NCBI GenBank assembly: GCA_012656075.1
Contig: JAAKBF010000080.1
Coordinates: forward strand, 1-64,000
Reading direction: 5' to 3'
Origin: Phytophthora hibernalis
Taxonomy: Eukaryota > Oomycota > Peronosporomycetes > Peronosporales > Peronosporaceae
Length of the DNA stretch: 64,000 bases
Shown: positions 24,644-35,055 of the stretch, piece after piece
Position numbering within the stretch: the first letter of the stretch is position 1
How the letters are laid out: each line of letters begins with the position of its first letter
Program-made: the position numbers and the translations under genes
The notes under the pieces: generated by a model
Database searches by the model: none
What the model was told of the DNA's origin: nothing
What the model saw: the letters and a program-made list of their open reading frames with translations, nothing else

Positions 24644-27600
24644 ATGGTTGCAGGCACCGGCAAGACACCTCGCCGCGAGCTCACGGCGGCCGAGCGACAT
24701 AAAATTCTGGCCACTGTGCGTCGTGAGCGACGTATCAACGATCAGAGGTGAAGGAGGAACAATCTATTGCACCAGAGAAGAAAAAGGCGGCAAAGGAGGC
24801 ACAAATGACGCCTGTGAAGAAGAAAACATCGAAGGAGACACAGGCTGCGTCTGCAGCGACTGTAGAACGAGTCATTCGCTTACCCGGTACCTCGTTTAGG
24901 AACTTTCGATGTAGCTAGTCACGACAAACACAGCTGGATAGAGTTGACATCGCTCCATACGGGCGATTTAAAACGCTGCGTCGGGTAGGAACAAGTTGCG
25001 CCTGTCACGAGAGGAGTCTCTGCAAATTGCAAGGACAGGAGAGGTGGTGAGTTCAGAACCTGCGGTGCCTTCGACGCTTCCCGTGCTGGTTAGCAGCTGT
25101 GGAAAGGTGGTGGCTGGCATTATTTTTCGCTAGCGAGCGCTGAGACCACCGACCCCGGAGAGAGCACCAGCACGCGGCAGTTGCCTCGCCCGCCTACCAC
25201 CGTTGGTAAACGGATGAAAGCAAGGACGGGGGCGTCGCGTAAGCGTTCCCGGGGCGTCCTTCAGGACGACAGTGCTGACGACGCAAGTGATATCGCGGAG
25301 GTGACCCAAGCTGACACCGCTGCCCCAGCTACGCCCCCGTTTGTACTGTTGATGGCGATCCTTACTTGATGACTACGGGAGCTGAACGTTACACAGCGCT
25401 CGACTCAGATGAGGATTTGGACTTGCACGAGGAGAGAGTGGACGAAGAAGACGGTGGTGATGATGACGATGAGTGGGTTGAAGACTGGGACATCGGAGTG
25501 CTTACAGATGATGAAGATGATGCCGTGGAAGTAACGGTGCTGCGAATCGGTCTGCGTGTCGGCGGCGCGCAACAAGAAGACCATCTCGATGATGCGCTCC
25601 AATGGGTGGGAATACGGAACGTTATGTTGATCCTATACAACATTAGGGAATTTTGGCTGCGAGTACACCCAACATAACGAACAACATAGCTAACTCTGGT
25701 GACTGTATGTAGATCCAACCAAATTTGGACCAGACCCGACGTATGCGAATCTGTATGATGGTCCTTACGGCCCTAGTGACAGTGTCATGGATATTTCGGA
25801 CGATCCATTGGTACTCTTCTTTTACTTCATGCCGCCTAAACTGTGGGCACAGATTGCGGTTGAGAGTAATCGCGACCACACCCAGACGATTCCGCTTCAT
25901 GCGCAGAATATCCGTTCGCAACAGCGCCGGGCCGACGATGATTCGGAAGACATGGGGAGATTCGCAGACGTCTTTCGAGGGTTGCAGACATCGAGCCCTA
26001 CGAAGTTTTGCGTGTAGTGGCTCTGCTGATCGCGCGCTTGTCTACGCCTATCCGGAAAGGTATCGCTGCACAATACTCCAGGAAGCAGATCGACGCCCTG
26101 CCTACAAATCGATTCCATCTCTACATGGCGAAGAACAGTTTCTTTCACACTATGGTCTATTTACACTTCTCCAACAACACGCCGCCCCATGCAAGCGTCG
26201 ACCGAGCCTGGAAGATTCGACCTGTAGTCGACGTGAAACAGCGGACGTTTGCGCGTGGATACCGAGCGCCCCCGTGATTAGTTTCGACGAGGCAACTCTT
26301 CCATCACGGTCCCGCTACAATACGACTCGCCAATTCAACAAGGACACACTCCATCGACGGGGCACCAAAGTTTTCGTGGCGGCGTGCGCAAAGGCTGCCT
26401 AATGCATGATGGAAGGGATGCTGCCGTGGTGAGCTTCTGCTTACCACGCTGTTTTGTTTTTCGGCCAAGTCCTTATGTTGTACTTTTGTAAACAAGGATT
26501 GAGGCGCTGTCACTAAAGCAACATAAGGCTTACATAACTCTCTTCTGTCGTGTATGTGTTTGAACAACAGAATTGAAGTTTACTGCGGAGCGAAGACTCA
26601 CCTGCGCACCCCTGTCCCGAGGGATAACCATACTGGAGAGGCCGCCGTCTTGCGGAACATGAACACCCTGTGTCCGCCGTCGACGACATCTCCATCGCTT
26701 CTACACGTCCGTGAAGCTAGCGTTGGAGCTGCTACATCGTCGTATGTACCTGACCGGCACAATCCAGACCGATCGGACAGGCTACGCACCGCAAATTTTT
26801 ACGAAAAGGAAGTAAAGACGTGGAAGAATAAGAGGTATCTAGTGCCGCCGCAAGGGACGACCAAGCTCGCTCAAAACAAACAGTTTCCGCAGAACACAGC
26901 AGTTATGTGGATGGACCGCCTTGTTCATATATTGTCAAACGGGGGCAGTCGCAAGCAGGGGTCGTCAGTAAGTCAAAGATATGCATCATTTGTAATTGGA
27001 TGACTAACTGTGTTATTTGGGTGCTTTGATGTTATAGTGCGTCGTGTCGACGGTGAAATGAAAGCCATGCCGGCTCCGGAGTTGGTGCGCGACTACCACC
27101 GGAGGATAGGAGGTGTCGACGTTCAAGACCAGCTCCGGATGCAGCGCTACCGCGTGCAACTTTGCTACAAGGGCAGAAAATACTACAAAGCGCTATTCCT
27201 GGGACTTTTGGACATGGAGGTGATGAACGCCTTCATAATTTACCGTCACCGTCGGAAGGTCCAGAACAAGCGTCCACCCAACACTTCGCATTCTTCAAGA
27301 CGCTGATGGAGCAGCTCCTTGCTGTCGACTCTCCTGAATCATTTGCTGCGATTGAGGTACGTTTATGTTGATTTGGCAACATAAGCCGCATAATTTGAAA
27401 TCTCGAGCCCACATAACACGTCTTATGTTGATGGGACTTGCTATAGGCCGCAACTAGTGCCAGGGATCGCACTGCCGCGTCGCCAGCGATGAGAGAACCT
27501 CATCCGGCGGAAGGTGTTAGAATTTTGCAAAAGGAGGGGGCCACCGACTAGAAAATAATTCAGATGTTATTGATGGTGAACAAGGTGTCAAACGGCGCCA

Positions 27601-28075
27601 ACGCTCATGCAAAATTTGCGCTATCTACAAGGTCTTGCCCAGAAAGCTCACGAAATACTTCTGTCCTGAGTGCTCGACAGGGAATCGACGGTATGTATAT
27701 ATGCGTCGCAAAGATTCAAGTTTTGTTCTAACAGAGTTTGTCATCGTCAGCGAATATCTATGCAAGGTAGCTGGGGGGCACGCTAGTAGACGTGCTTCCA
27801 GATATGGCACTTGGACTGGAACAACGGAAACGACATCCCGCACCGCCTCTTACAAGAGCACAAAGTTCGCGATCGTCCGCCTTAGGGAAGAAGCGTCGCC
27901 GCTGAGCGCTCGCAGAAGACAGCGAGGAGTGCCGATGGCGACAACGACAGCATCGCCGTCGATACGACTGCAGACGAGTCTCGCGGCTGTTGAGGCTGGT
28001 GCCGCGGATGAGGGCGCCCCTCGCTATGTTGCCCCCACTGTTGTGGGTGCTGTTGACGAGGATGCCGTCGAGTGA
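24644..28075 (+). pseudogene. piggyBac transposase with introns (broken)
   Basis: The ATG at 24644 opens a basic N-terminus (KTPRRELTAAERHKILATVR) that soon shifts frame. A very acidic stretch rich in Asp/Glu lies at 25400-25540. The catalytic region follows: DISDDPLVLFFYFMPPKLWA near 25788, the Asp box ISFDEATLPSRSRYNT near 26280, RIEVYCGAKTHLRTP near 26570, and RIGGVDVQDQLRMQRYRVQL near 27100. A C-terminal Cys-rich part (RQRSCKICAIYK ... YFCPECSTG) lies at 27600-27690. Likely introns: about 25607-25712, about 26429-26568, 26967-27036 (gtaagt..ctaac..gttatag) and 27358-27446. Frameshifts (near 26000, 27290, 27700) make it inactive. The role was cut-and-paste transposition at TTAA. Confidence 0.85.
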
Positions 28076-28268
28076 AATACCGCTGGGTAGGATTCTGGCG
28101 AGACGAAAAGTAATTCGGACGGCTACATCGTGGATGCTGATATGTAGGCAGTTGTCGCTTCTTTTTGTTGTCCTCGCTTTTCTTTTTGCACGAAGATCCA
28201 GTAGGGAGCTAGCCATCACAAGAATCGCAAACTTCTAACATACATTTGATTGGTCAAATATTTTGGGT

Positions 28269-29179
28269 CAACGTTGCATGTGGAAAATCTATGGAGATCG
28301 AGGTTACCAAAAATCGGCCCAAACGAAATTTAAATCCGATTGAAGAATACAGCGAAGTATATTTTAGGGGTACCGGTAGTAGAAATAAATACTAAAACCT
28401 GCAAGAGAGCAACCACAACCACTTTTGACTTCTGGGAGCAAGACGATGAAGTTCAAGCTGCCGCCAAATGCGTTTCCTCATGTGGATGTCCAAGAACAAC
28501 AAGACGCGTTGACCGAGGAAGCAGATACCGTTGCCAAGGAGATCGTTGCAGCCAAAGACGCGTTTCTCGCTGACTAAGAAGCAGTCTGTCTGGGACTCGG
28601 CTCTCAGTAGCCTCGACCTGCTGCCAGCAACACCGCAATCTATGTTTCTAGCCAGTCAGACCCCGTTAAATGCTCGATGGGCCGATCATACTACATACTG
28701 ATACCCGTGTCTATCAACGAAGAGGAGGAGCAACCAACCTTAGCCGCAGTGGGCCAGTCGTGACACCACGTGATGCTAAAGTGACACAGATGCCGCTTAT
28801 TACTGCCACAGATTTCAAGGTTGGTCTTCACAACCCAGTAAAGCTACGCGAGAGCCAACGAGTTTGCGGGGTGTTAGATTTCGTACCGACAACTAACAAT
28901 TTCGCTACAGCATATTGGATACCAGTAGTATTTCACACATGCCAAACTCGTTCGGTGATCTTCACATGCTTCTCTCAATTTAAAGAAATCGTGAATGGAA
29001 TCCCAGAGCGTATCTGTACAAATCTTTGGCGGAGGTTTTACTATTTATTTATTTTTATCACCCCTAAAATTTATTCGATTTAAATTTTGTTTGGGCCGTT
29101 TTTTGTAAGTGAGTCACACCTCGATCTCCCTAACTCTATCTCCATAGATTTTCCCCGTTGTATGACATGTGCAACGTTA
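28269..29179. mobile_element. Nested element with ~100 bp terminal inverted repeats
   Basis: The left arm (28269-28371) and right arm (29060-29179) are imperfect inverted copies. Matched pieces include caacgttgc / gcaacgtt, gaaaatctatggagat / atctccatagattttc, cggcccaaacgaaatttaaa with one mismatch, and attttagggg / cccctaaaat. The right arm carries a short extra insertion. The ~690 bp between them has no recognised transposase. Long inverted repeats suggest a non-autonomous Mutator-like or similar DNA transposon that landed in the piggyBac 3' part; family is not proven and no target duplication was seen. Confidence 0.6.
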
Positions 29180-29434
29180 CATATATGCTACAACCAGATA
29201 AATAGTGCAATTATTATGTTGGACCGTCCATCAAAAGCGATGGTCCCCCAAGTTTTCTCCAACATAAGAGCGTTTCATGTTGGATGTGCATTTTTCTATC
29301 CGAAACTAACCCTGCACTTTCCTGGTGACATAGATCGACGCGAAGGCCTACCATACAAACTCCTATATTAAATTATGTTGGACCTCCAACATAAGATCAC
29401 AATTACCCCCACTTTTCGGCCGGGGAGTAAGGGG

Positions 29435-29925
29435 TTAAAGTTTAGAGGTCTCTTTACTAAAAATTATAGATCGGTACGCTTTAATTTATATAAACTTACG
29501 ATTTTATGAGGATCCCGGCACTTTTATAATTTAAATTATTTTTGACGTTTCTCTTGTCAAATAGCATATTTATGCATTTCGGCAAGCACATTCAGCCATG
29601 AGATGCTCGAGGGATTGCAACCACCACTCCACAACATACCACTTGCCCACCACCCATGATCCCCACTCACCCCAAGCCACTAGTGACAGTTCAGCCCTAC
29701 CCCGAGTACGCTGCCGCGCTTGCAAATGTGCCGTCATCTCCGCGGCTAGACAGAGTGTTGAAATACATATCGAAGATATGGTTGAGGGACAGCCAGATCA
29801 GTGAAGCTCATGAGTCCGTGCCTGCTAGGAACTAGCTGAATGTCAAGATTATCAAACGTTGAGAACTTATTGGAACGAATCAGCAGGACAGGCCGTTGCG
29901 TGTGATAGCGGGCTTGGCCCGTGTG
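29435..29925. other. AT-rich flank of the piggyBac element
   Basis: After the right-hand TTAA the sequence is AT-rich and then mixed, up to the start of the inverted gag arm. No gene or repeat was recognised. Confidence 0.5.
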
Positions 29926-30780
29926 TGGTGTAGTAATTTCGAGTTTCGGCATACACCTCAACTAGGTCCATCCTGACCTAGAAGTGGTGGACTTAGGACT
30001 GGTGATGCACTGTAGTGACTCGGCTGTGCCAACAAACGCGCGGTCTTATGACCGAAGTAGTACGGTACAAGGGGTCCGAGCCGAGTCTAAGGAGCGGAGA
30101 TCGACAGTACACCCCAGTAGGAGCCTTAGCAGCTGTGGCTACCAGTACCGACTCGGCGGATTTACCGGATACGATTATCCGGACAGGAGCCGAGCTCAAC
30201 GGTCGGTACTAGGCTGTAGGCGCGGACGCTGGAGAGACGAGGAATTCGGCCGAAGAGTCGGATGAGATCCATAACGACCGCCGCATACTCAAGAATTGTA
30301 TGGGCGCGTGCCAGCAGACAGCGGCTCAGATCAAGGGGCGTCCCCGAGATTTATGATCCAGCAAACTCGGCTGAGGGGTCGACAGAGGTCGAAACGACTC
30401 CATTGCATTTGATATATGAATTGGTTATTTAGGAAACCAAGAAAAGGACATTTCGGGTCTTCATAAGATAACAGAACCAACAGAGTAGAATTTTCTAAGT
30501 CCAAGACAAGTGTAGACCTCTCCGGTAAGTCCCTACACGGACTGGATTATGACTACTGTTGACACCCGAGAGACATAGCTTGTAGAGTGTTGAAATGTTG
30601 CGCCAAGAGATAACGGTCGGCCCAGAGAAGGGCGTGTCTCGCTACGCGCGAAGAAGGAACCTTGCCGAACTCGTCGAGTCGGTACGTCTGATATCCCGGG
30701 TGCCGTAACACTTTCAGTCGATAAGCCTTTGCCGCTGCGACCCGTAAAAGCGCTCGCGCGCTGTTGCCCACCCATTGGTG
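29926..30780 (-). pseudogene. Gag N-terminal relic, left arm of an inverted repeat
   Basis: Read leftward this carries the phrase ADRYLLAQHFNTLQAMSLGC near 30625-30565. The matching phrase ADRYLLALQVNTLQAMSLGC lies on the plus strand near 35240. From 29926 to about 30300 the DNA is almost identical to the reverse complement of 35921-35545; from there to about 30660 the match drops to roughly 80% by eye. It is followed immediately on the right by pol sequence on the opposite strand (from about 30790). Confidence 0.7.
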
Positions 30781-30789
30781 GAGGACACG

Positions 30790-33700
30790 GGCTTAAGTAC
30801 AGTAGTCAGCGCAGTACTCGCGTATGAATCCGCAATCGATAAGCGACTGCTTCATAAGGAGCAAAGTCTGTATGACGAATGGCTAGCACTGCCACTGAGC
30901 GACGGTAGCATACAACGCTGACGGTCTTAATGGAACGTCCAGACACCGGCCAGAAAACGCTGAGTTGAGTTGTGCCGAGATATGGGAGAAAAGCGATGCA
31001 GCCGTCGAGTCCGAAGTAGAATCCGATGATAGCCGCGACGCATTAAAGAAGACACGACCAGAACCAGAAAGTGAATAACCGTCCAACGAGGAAACGACAT
31101 TGGAAGCAGTCGGATCCACATCGGCTCAACGAAACAGTGGCCTAGAAACCATAGTCGGAGTAATCGGTAGCGTTACTCGAACCGACTCAGCTGACTCAGC
31201 TGGGACGCGACAAACGTCCTTCCATGGCCCTGGTGGGGTAAACTGGAAGTAAGGGATGTAAACGAGGCAGATAAACCTGTGGAGGATTTGCGTCTGAGAT
31301 TCGTGCAGCAGCTCGAGTGGAAAATGTTGACGAAGAAAAGCGTTTACACCAGCAGCCGACGGATGAATCTGATAGATCCCGCAGCGAGAAGACTGAGTTC
31401 GAACACTCCGCCAACGTCATTCATTTGGCAGATTATGCTCATGAAAAAATTAGCGTTTTTATCAGACCTTGCAGAAGAAGGGGCAAACGAGCTCAACTAC
31501 GCAGCGGCGAATGTGTTGAGTGACACCCATTCACCAGAACAATCAACTCGACTAGTGAAAAGTTGAAGCGTCATGAGCAGATAATGCTTTTGAACGGGAA
31601 TGCATTACCACCGCCAGCTTATGGGGTGGTGTGCCATATTGATGTACAAGGCGACGAACTGATTAAACAGCGGGCTCGTTGAGTGTATTTGCGCCACCTG
31701 ACCCAGCTGTATGAATTACTGAAGGTGCTTCTTAAAGCCAAGCTGGTATCGTTCTCCAACATCCCGTGGGCTTCGCTCATCGTTATCGTACTGAAGAAGA
31801 GGGTGTGGACATTGGATTGTGCATCGACTACAAAATGGTCAATGCCGTCACCTAAGCACTAGAATATGCCACGTCACTGGTCGATGATCTCTTGACTCAA
31901 ATTGAGAGCTACTTGTGGTTCTGCTCATTGGATGCTGCCAGCAGATTTCGGGCAGTAATGACGACTCGGCGCGCTCAGCAGATCTCAGCTTTTGTATGCG
32001 CACTTGACCACTTCGAATGGCTTCATATGCCCTTTAGATTAAAAAATGCCCCGACGATATACCAGAGGTTAATTGAAATACTCTGTGGGCTATGTTCAAC
32101 CAAAGCGGGGATGGGCTGAGTTCGCCGAGCGAGTTCGTCGAGTTGAGGAAGAGACAGCAGCTCGGCGACAGCTTGATTCTCAACCTTTGGAGCTGCTGTC
32201 AGGCGGCCAGACGAAGTTCGAGGCTGATTATCGAGCAATAGCCCAGTCCGACGCTATGCAGAATCTGGTTAACGGTCCAGAAGGGGACATGTTTATGAAC
32301 GGTGAACCCGACGAGTCCACCTTGACACCGATATTCGAGCAGCGATCGTTTGTTGACGACATCTGATTCGGAGGCAAGACGTTTGACGGGTGTCTGGACC
32401 TTCTGGATAGGTTGCTCACACGATTTTCGTAGTGCAGGATTACTTTAAGTTTCACGAAGAGCATTTTCGTGCGGCCAAAAGTCGATTTCCTATCTCATGA
32501 GATCACGCCGAGTGGAATCCGAGCGGACCCGAAGCAAACTACCGCAATAGCCGAGATCCCGTTCCCGAACTCTAAAAACGGAATGCAATCCTTTCTCTGC
32601 GCACCGAACTACTATGGATGATTCATCCAGAATGTGGTCGTTTACGGAGCAGTACTCTATCAGCTGAAGGAGGAAGATTTATGATCTACTGGTAACCTGA
32701 CAGCTGCAAAAGCATCTTTCGCCGAGTTGAAACGAAAAGTAGCGGATGCACCAATCTTACGTTACTTCGACTCGGTCAAAGACGTACACATCACGCTGTT
32801 CGCCAATGAGTGGGCCATGAGTGAAACTCTTACGCAAATACACGAGAAGAAACTTCACCCGGTCCGGTTCTGTGGTCCCCTAACGGTGGGAAATGAAGCG
32901 GGCTATCCTTTAGCCGATAAGGAAGTACTGGCTCTGCTTTAACGCTTGAAGGTATGCTATACTCTTCTCGCTGGGAAAACGCTGCATGTATACACGCGTT
33001 TTTCAATAATGGCATGGGTGTTCCAGTCGTAGTCGCTATATGGTCGGACTGTCAGCTTCGCAGTACTAATCACCAAATCACCTAAAGATACGCCGAGTCC
33101 ATGAGAAAGATGTCGATTTCGTGCAACTGTTACAAGCATCCATTACTCCGTCCGTTGGACTCGACGAGTCGCTGAAACATATCGCGACGCATTCCAAGGG
33201 CCCAGCGGTCCTGAGAATGGATCCTGAACTGCTGTATGCCAACCTGCCGAGCGACTACGTCCTATCTTTCGATAGGTCTGCCAAAACAGAGAAAAATGGA
33301 GTGCGTGGATATTGTGGCGTCTTCCAACGTGGGGCATTGAAAATTGCTGCGAGCGCTTACCTACCGTCGACTACTGTCAATTTAGCCGAGTACACTGGAA
33401 TGGACAATGGGGTGACATCGGCAATTGAGCGAGGAATAACAGTCTTGGTGGGTATAGGCGACTCTCGGCTCGCGATCCAGCAATCTATGGGGGTGATAGC
33501 CTGTAAGAAGGAAACTCTGCAACTGGAACTAGCTCGCCACAGATCCTGGACGAAACAGCTGAACTCAGTGCGTTATTTACATGCACTCCGGTATTACAAC
33601 TCAGCTGCTGACTTAATGGCTACGGAAGCCCTGGAAACAAAAGCAGGGCGGGGGATTCTCAGTAGCGAACGAAAAATGGAACCGAAAACGCTGAACCGGA

Positions 33701-34645
33701 TACCAGAAGTCCTCTATGTGGCCGTGGAAGTACCCAAAGTCACAGCAATAACGCGTAGCCACAGCCGCCGAGTTCATTTTAGTGAAGCAAATGGAGAAAA
33801 CTGAGCTGAACGAACGCCTAGAGACAACAAGGTCACAGAAGACGTAAACGATGAGTTCGAGGTAGAACGCCGACAGCCAACACCACGAGTCACTAACAGA
33901 AGCTCAGTCGAACTTGGTGAGTTTCCACCCAGTGAAAACCAAGAATCGGCTGAACTCGGCGAACCACGAGCTCCGGATGTGCAGGACGTAGATCCGGTGG
34001 TGATTCAAACAGAGCGACGACAACGAATATCAAGAGCGCAAGACGAGAAGCAACGGTGGTAAGATCTTAAAGCTTACCTGAGAGGAGATGTAACAACACT
34101 CAGCTACCGACGAGTCCATGACGCAGACAGAATAGCCGACGAGTTCGTTCTCAGCGACGATGGCCAACTCTACGAGCAAGACCGGAATAAACGGCAGATG
34201 GAACACGGCGAACAAGGACTATATTTGAGACTGATGGTCCCGACAACCTTGATCGATCAGACCTTACAGAGTTGTCATGATTCGGTGGAGGGCGGCCACC
34301 AAGGCATTGTACGAACCTTCCACTGAGTCAGAGCCCATTATCATTTGGTTGGATTGTATTCCGACGTGGTTAAGCATGTGCAGTCATGTGAAGATTGCAA
34401 CACGACCAAGAGTAAACTCCACCTCAGAGGCTACTCGCCGGGTAGAGTTTCGATCGGCCATTTCATGTGGTGTCTATGGCTTTCGTAATACCGCTTCCAC
34501 GAACTCAGCGAGGAAATACTGCACTATTACTGTTCAAAGATCACTTGACATGATTCGTGAGTGCTAAAGCAATTAGTGCTACGGGAGCCCTGGAAGTGGC
34601 CAAAGTCTTTGAGTATTATCTCCTGTATGGTACCGCCTGAGAAGT
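30790..34645 (+). pseudogene. Degenerate gypsy pol with extra RNase H
   Basis: A rightward pol of the same lineage as the one at 8.7-13.6 kb, but much more decayed. Seen: an acidic linker (ESDDSRDALKKTRPEPESE near 31020), the RT entry (LLNGNALPPPAYGVVCHIDV near 31590), CSLDAASRFRAVM and MPFRLKNAPTIYQRLIE (31920-32075), an archaeal-type RNase H (33256-33640), and the integrase zinc region (SCHDSVEGGHQGIVRTFH near 34275, with C..C in QSCEDCNTTKSK near 34385). Integrase stops being recognisable near 34640 where an LTR begins. The RT active-site block is deleted between about 32080 and 32100, and many stops are present. Confidence 0.82.
33256..33640 (+). other. Archaeal-type RNase H domain in degenerate pol
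   Basis: In a 227-codon open stretch the four catalytic acidic positions are all still there: LSFDRSAK (Asp at 33271), VNLAEYTGMD, GIGDSRLAIQQ and NSAADLMATEA (Asp near 33610). This is notable because the surrounding RT and integrase are full of stops. It is homologous to the domain at 11858-12242. Confidence 0.7.
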
Positions 34646-34970
34646 TGTAGCGGGTTACTAGAAGAGTGACCTGGTCGCTCTTCTGAGATCGACTCCGCGT
34701 CACAAATGGTGTGGGACACACCACGTCCACGTTACAGACGTGCCACAGCCAACGGTTCATACTACATATAGGACAAACTAAAGGTTACTCAAAAATTGTA
34801 TTACATACCAATTTAAGGTACACCTACAAATACATGCAGTCTTTAAAATACGCAATTCTAGTCACTCAGCTCCCGCACACCAGGAGCTCGTGAACTGCCG
34901 TTCACTTAGAGTTTGTATAGTCTTGTAGCTACGCTTCCTCAAGCAAGGTGTTTGTGTGGTCCCCGTCACA
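34646..34970 (+). repeat. LTR upstream of the plus-strand long gag
   Basis: This 325 bp block begins TGTAGCGGGTTAC and ends GTCCCCGTCACA, with the same terminal style as the LTRs at 1789 and 47660. It sits at the point where the integrase of the upstream pol breaks off and about 85 bp before the Met that opens a plus-strand Gag (35056). It is therefore best read as the 5' LTR of an element inserted into that pol. A matching 3' LTR was not found. Confidence 0.6.
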
Positions 34971-35055
34971 CTTGGTAGCACTTGTAGTCAATCCTACACC
35001 TACGCGGATAGATTGAACTACCTGATCCTCTGTGATCTCAAGAATTTAGCCAACA

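Larger units (their letters stand above)
24335..29434 (+). mobile_element. piggyBac element with TTAA target duplication
   Basis: The element starts with CCCCTTACT at 24335 and ends with AGTAAGGGG at 29434, and both sides are flanked by TTAA (24331-24334 and 29435-29438), the diagnostic target site of piggyBac. Subterminal sequences also match in inverted form (ttatgttggaggtcc near 24409; the opposite-strand counterpart near 29376-29392). Inside are a decayed transposase gene (24644-28075) and a separate ~0.9 kb inverted-repeat insertion (28269-29179). Total length is about 5.1 kb, or about 4.2 kb without the insertion. Confidence 0.92.

Noticed and set aside
24335..29434. piggyBac considered as an active autonomous element
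   Set aside because: The transposase has several frameshifts beyond introns and a nested insertion lies behind it.
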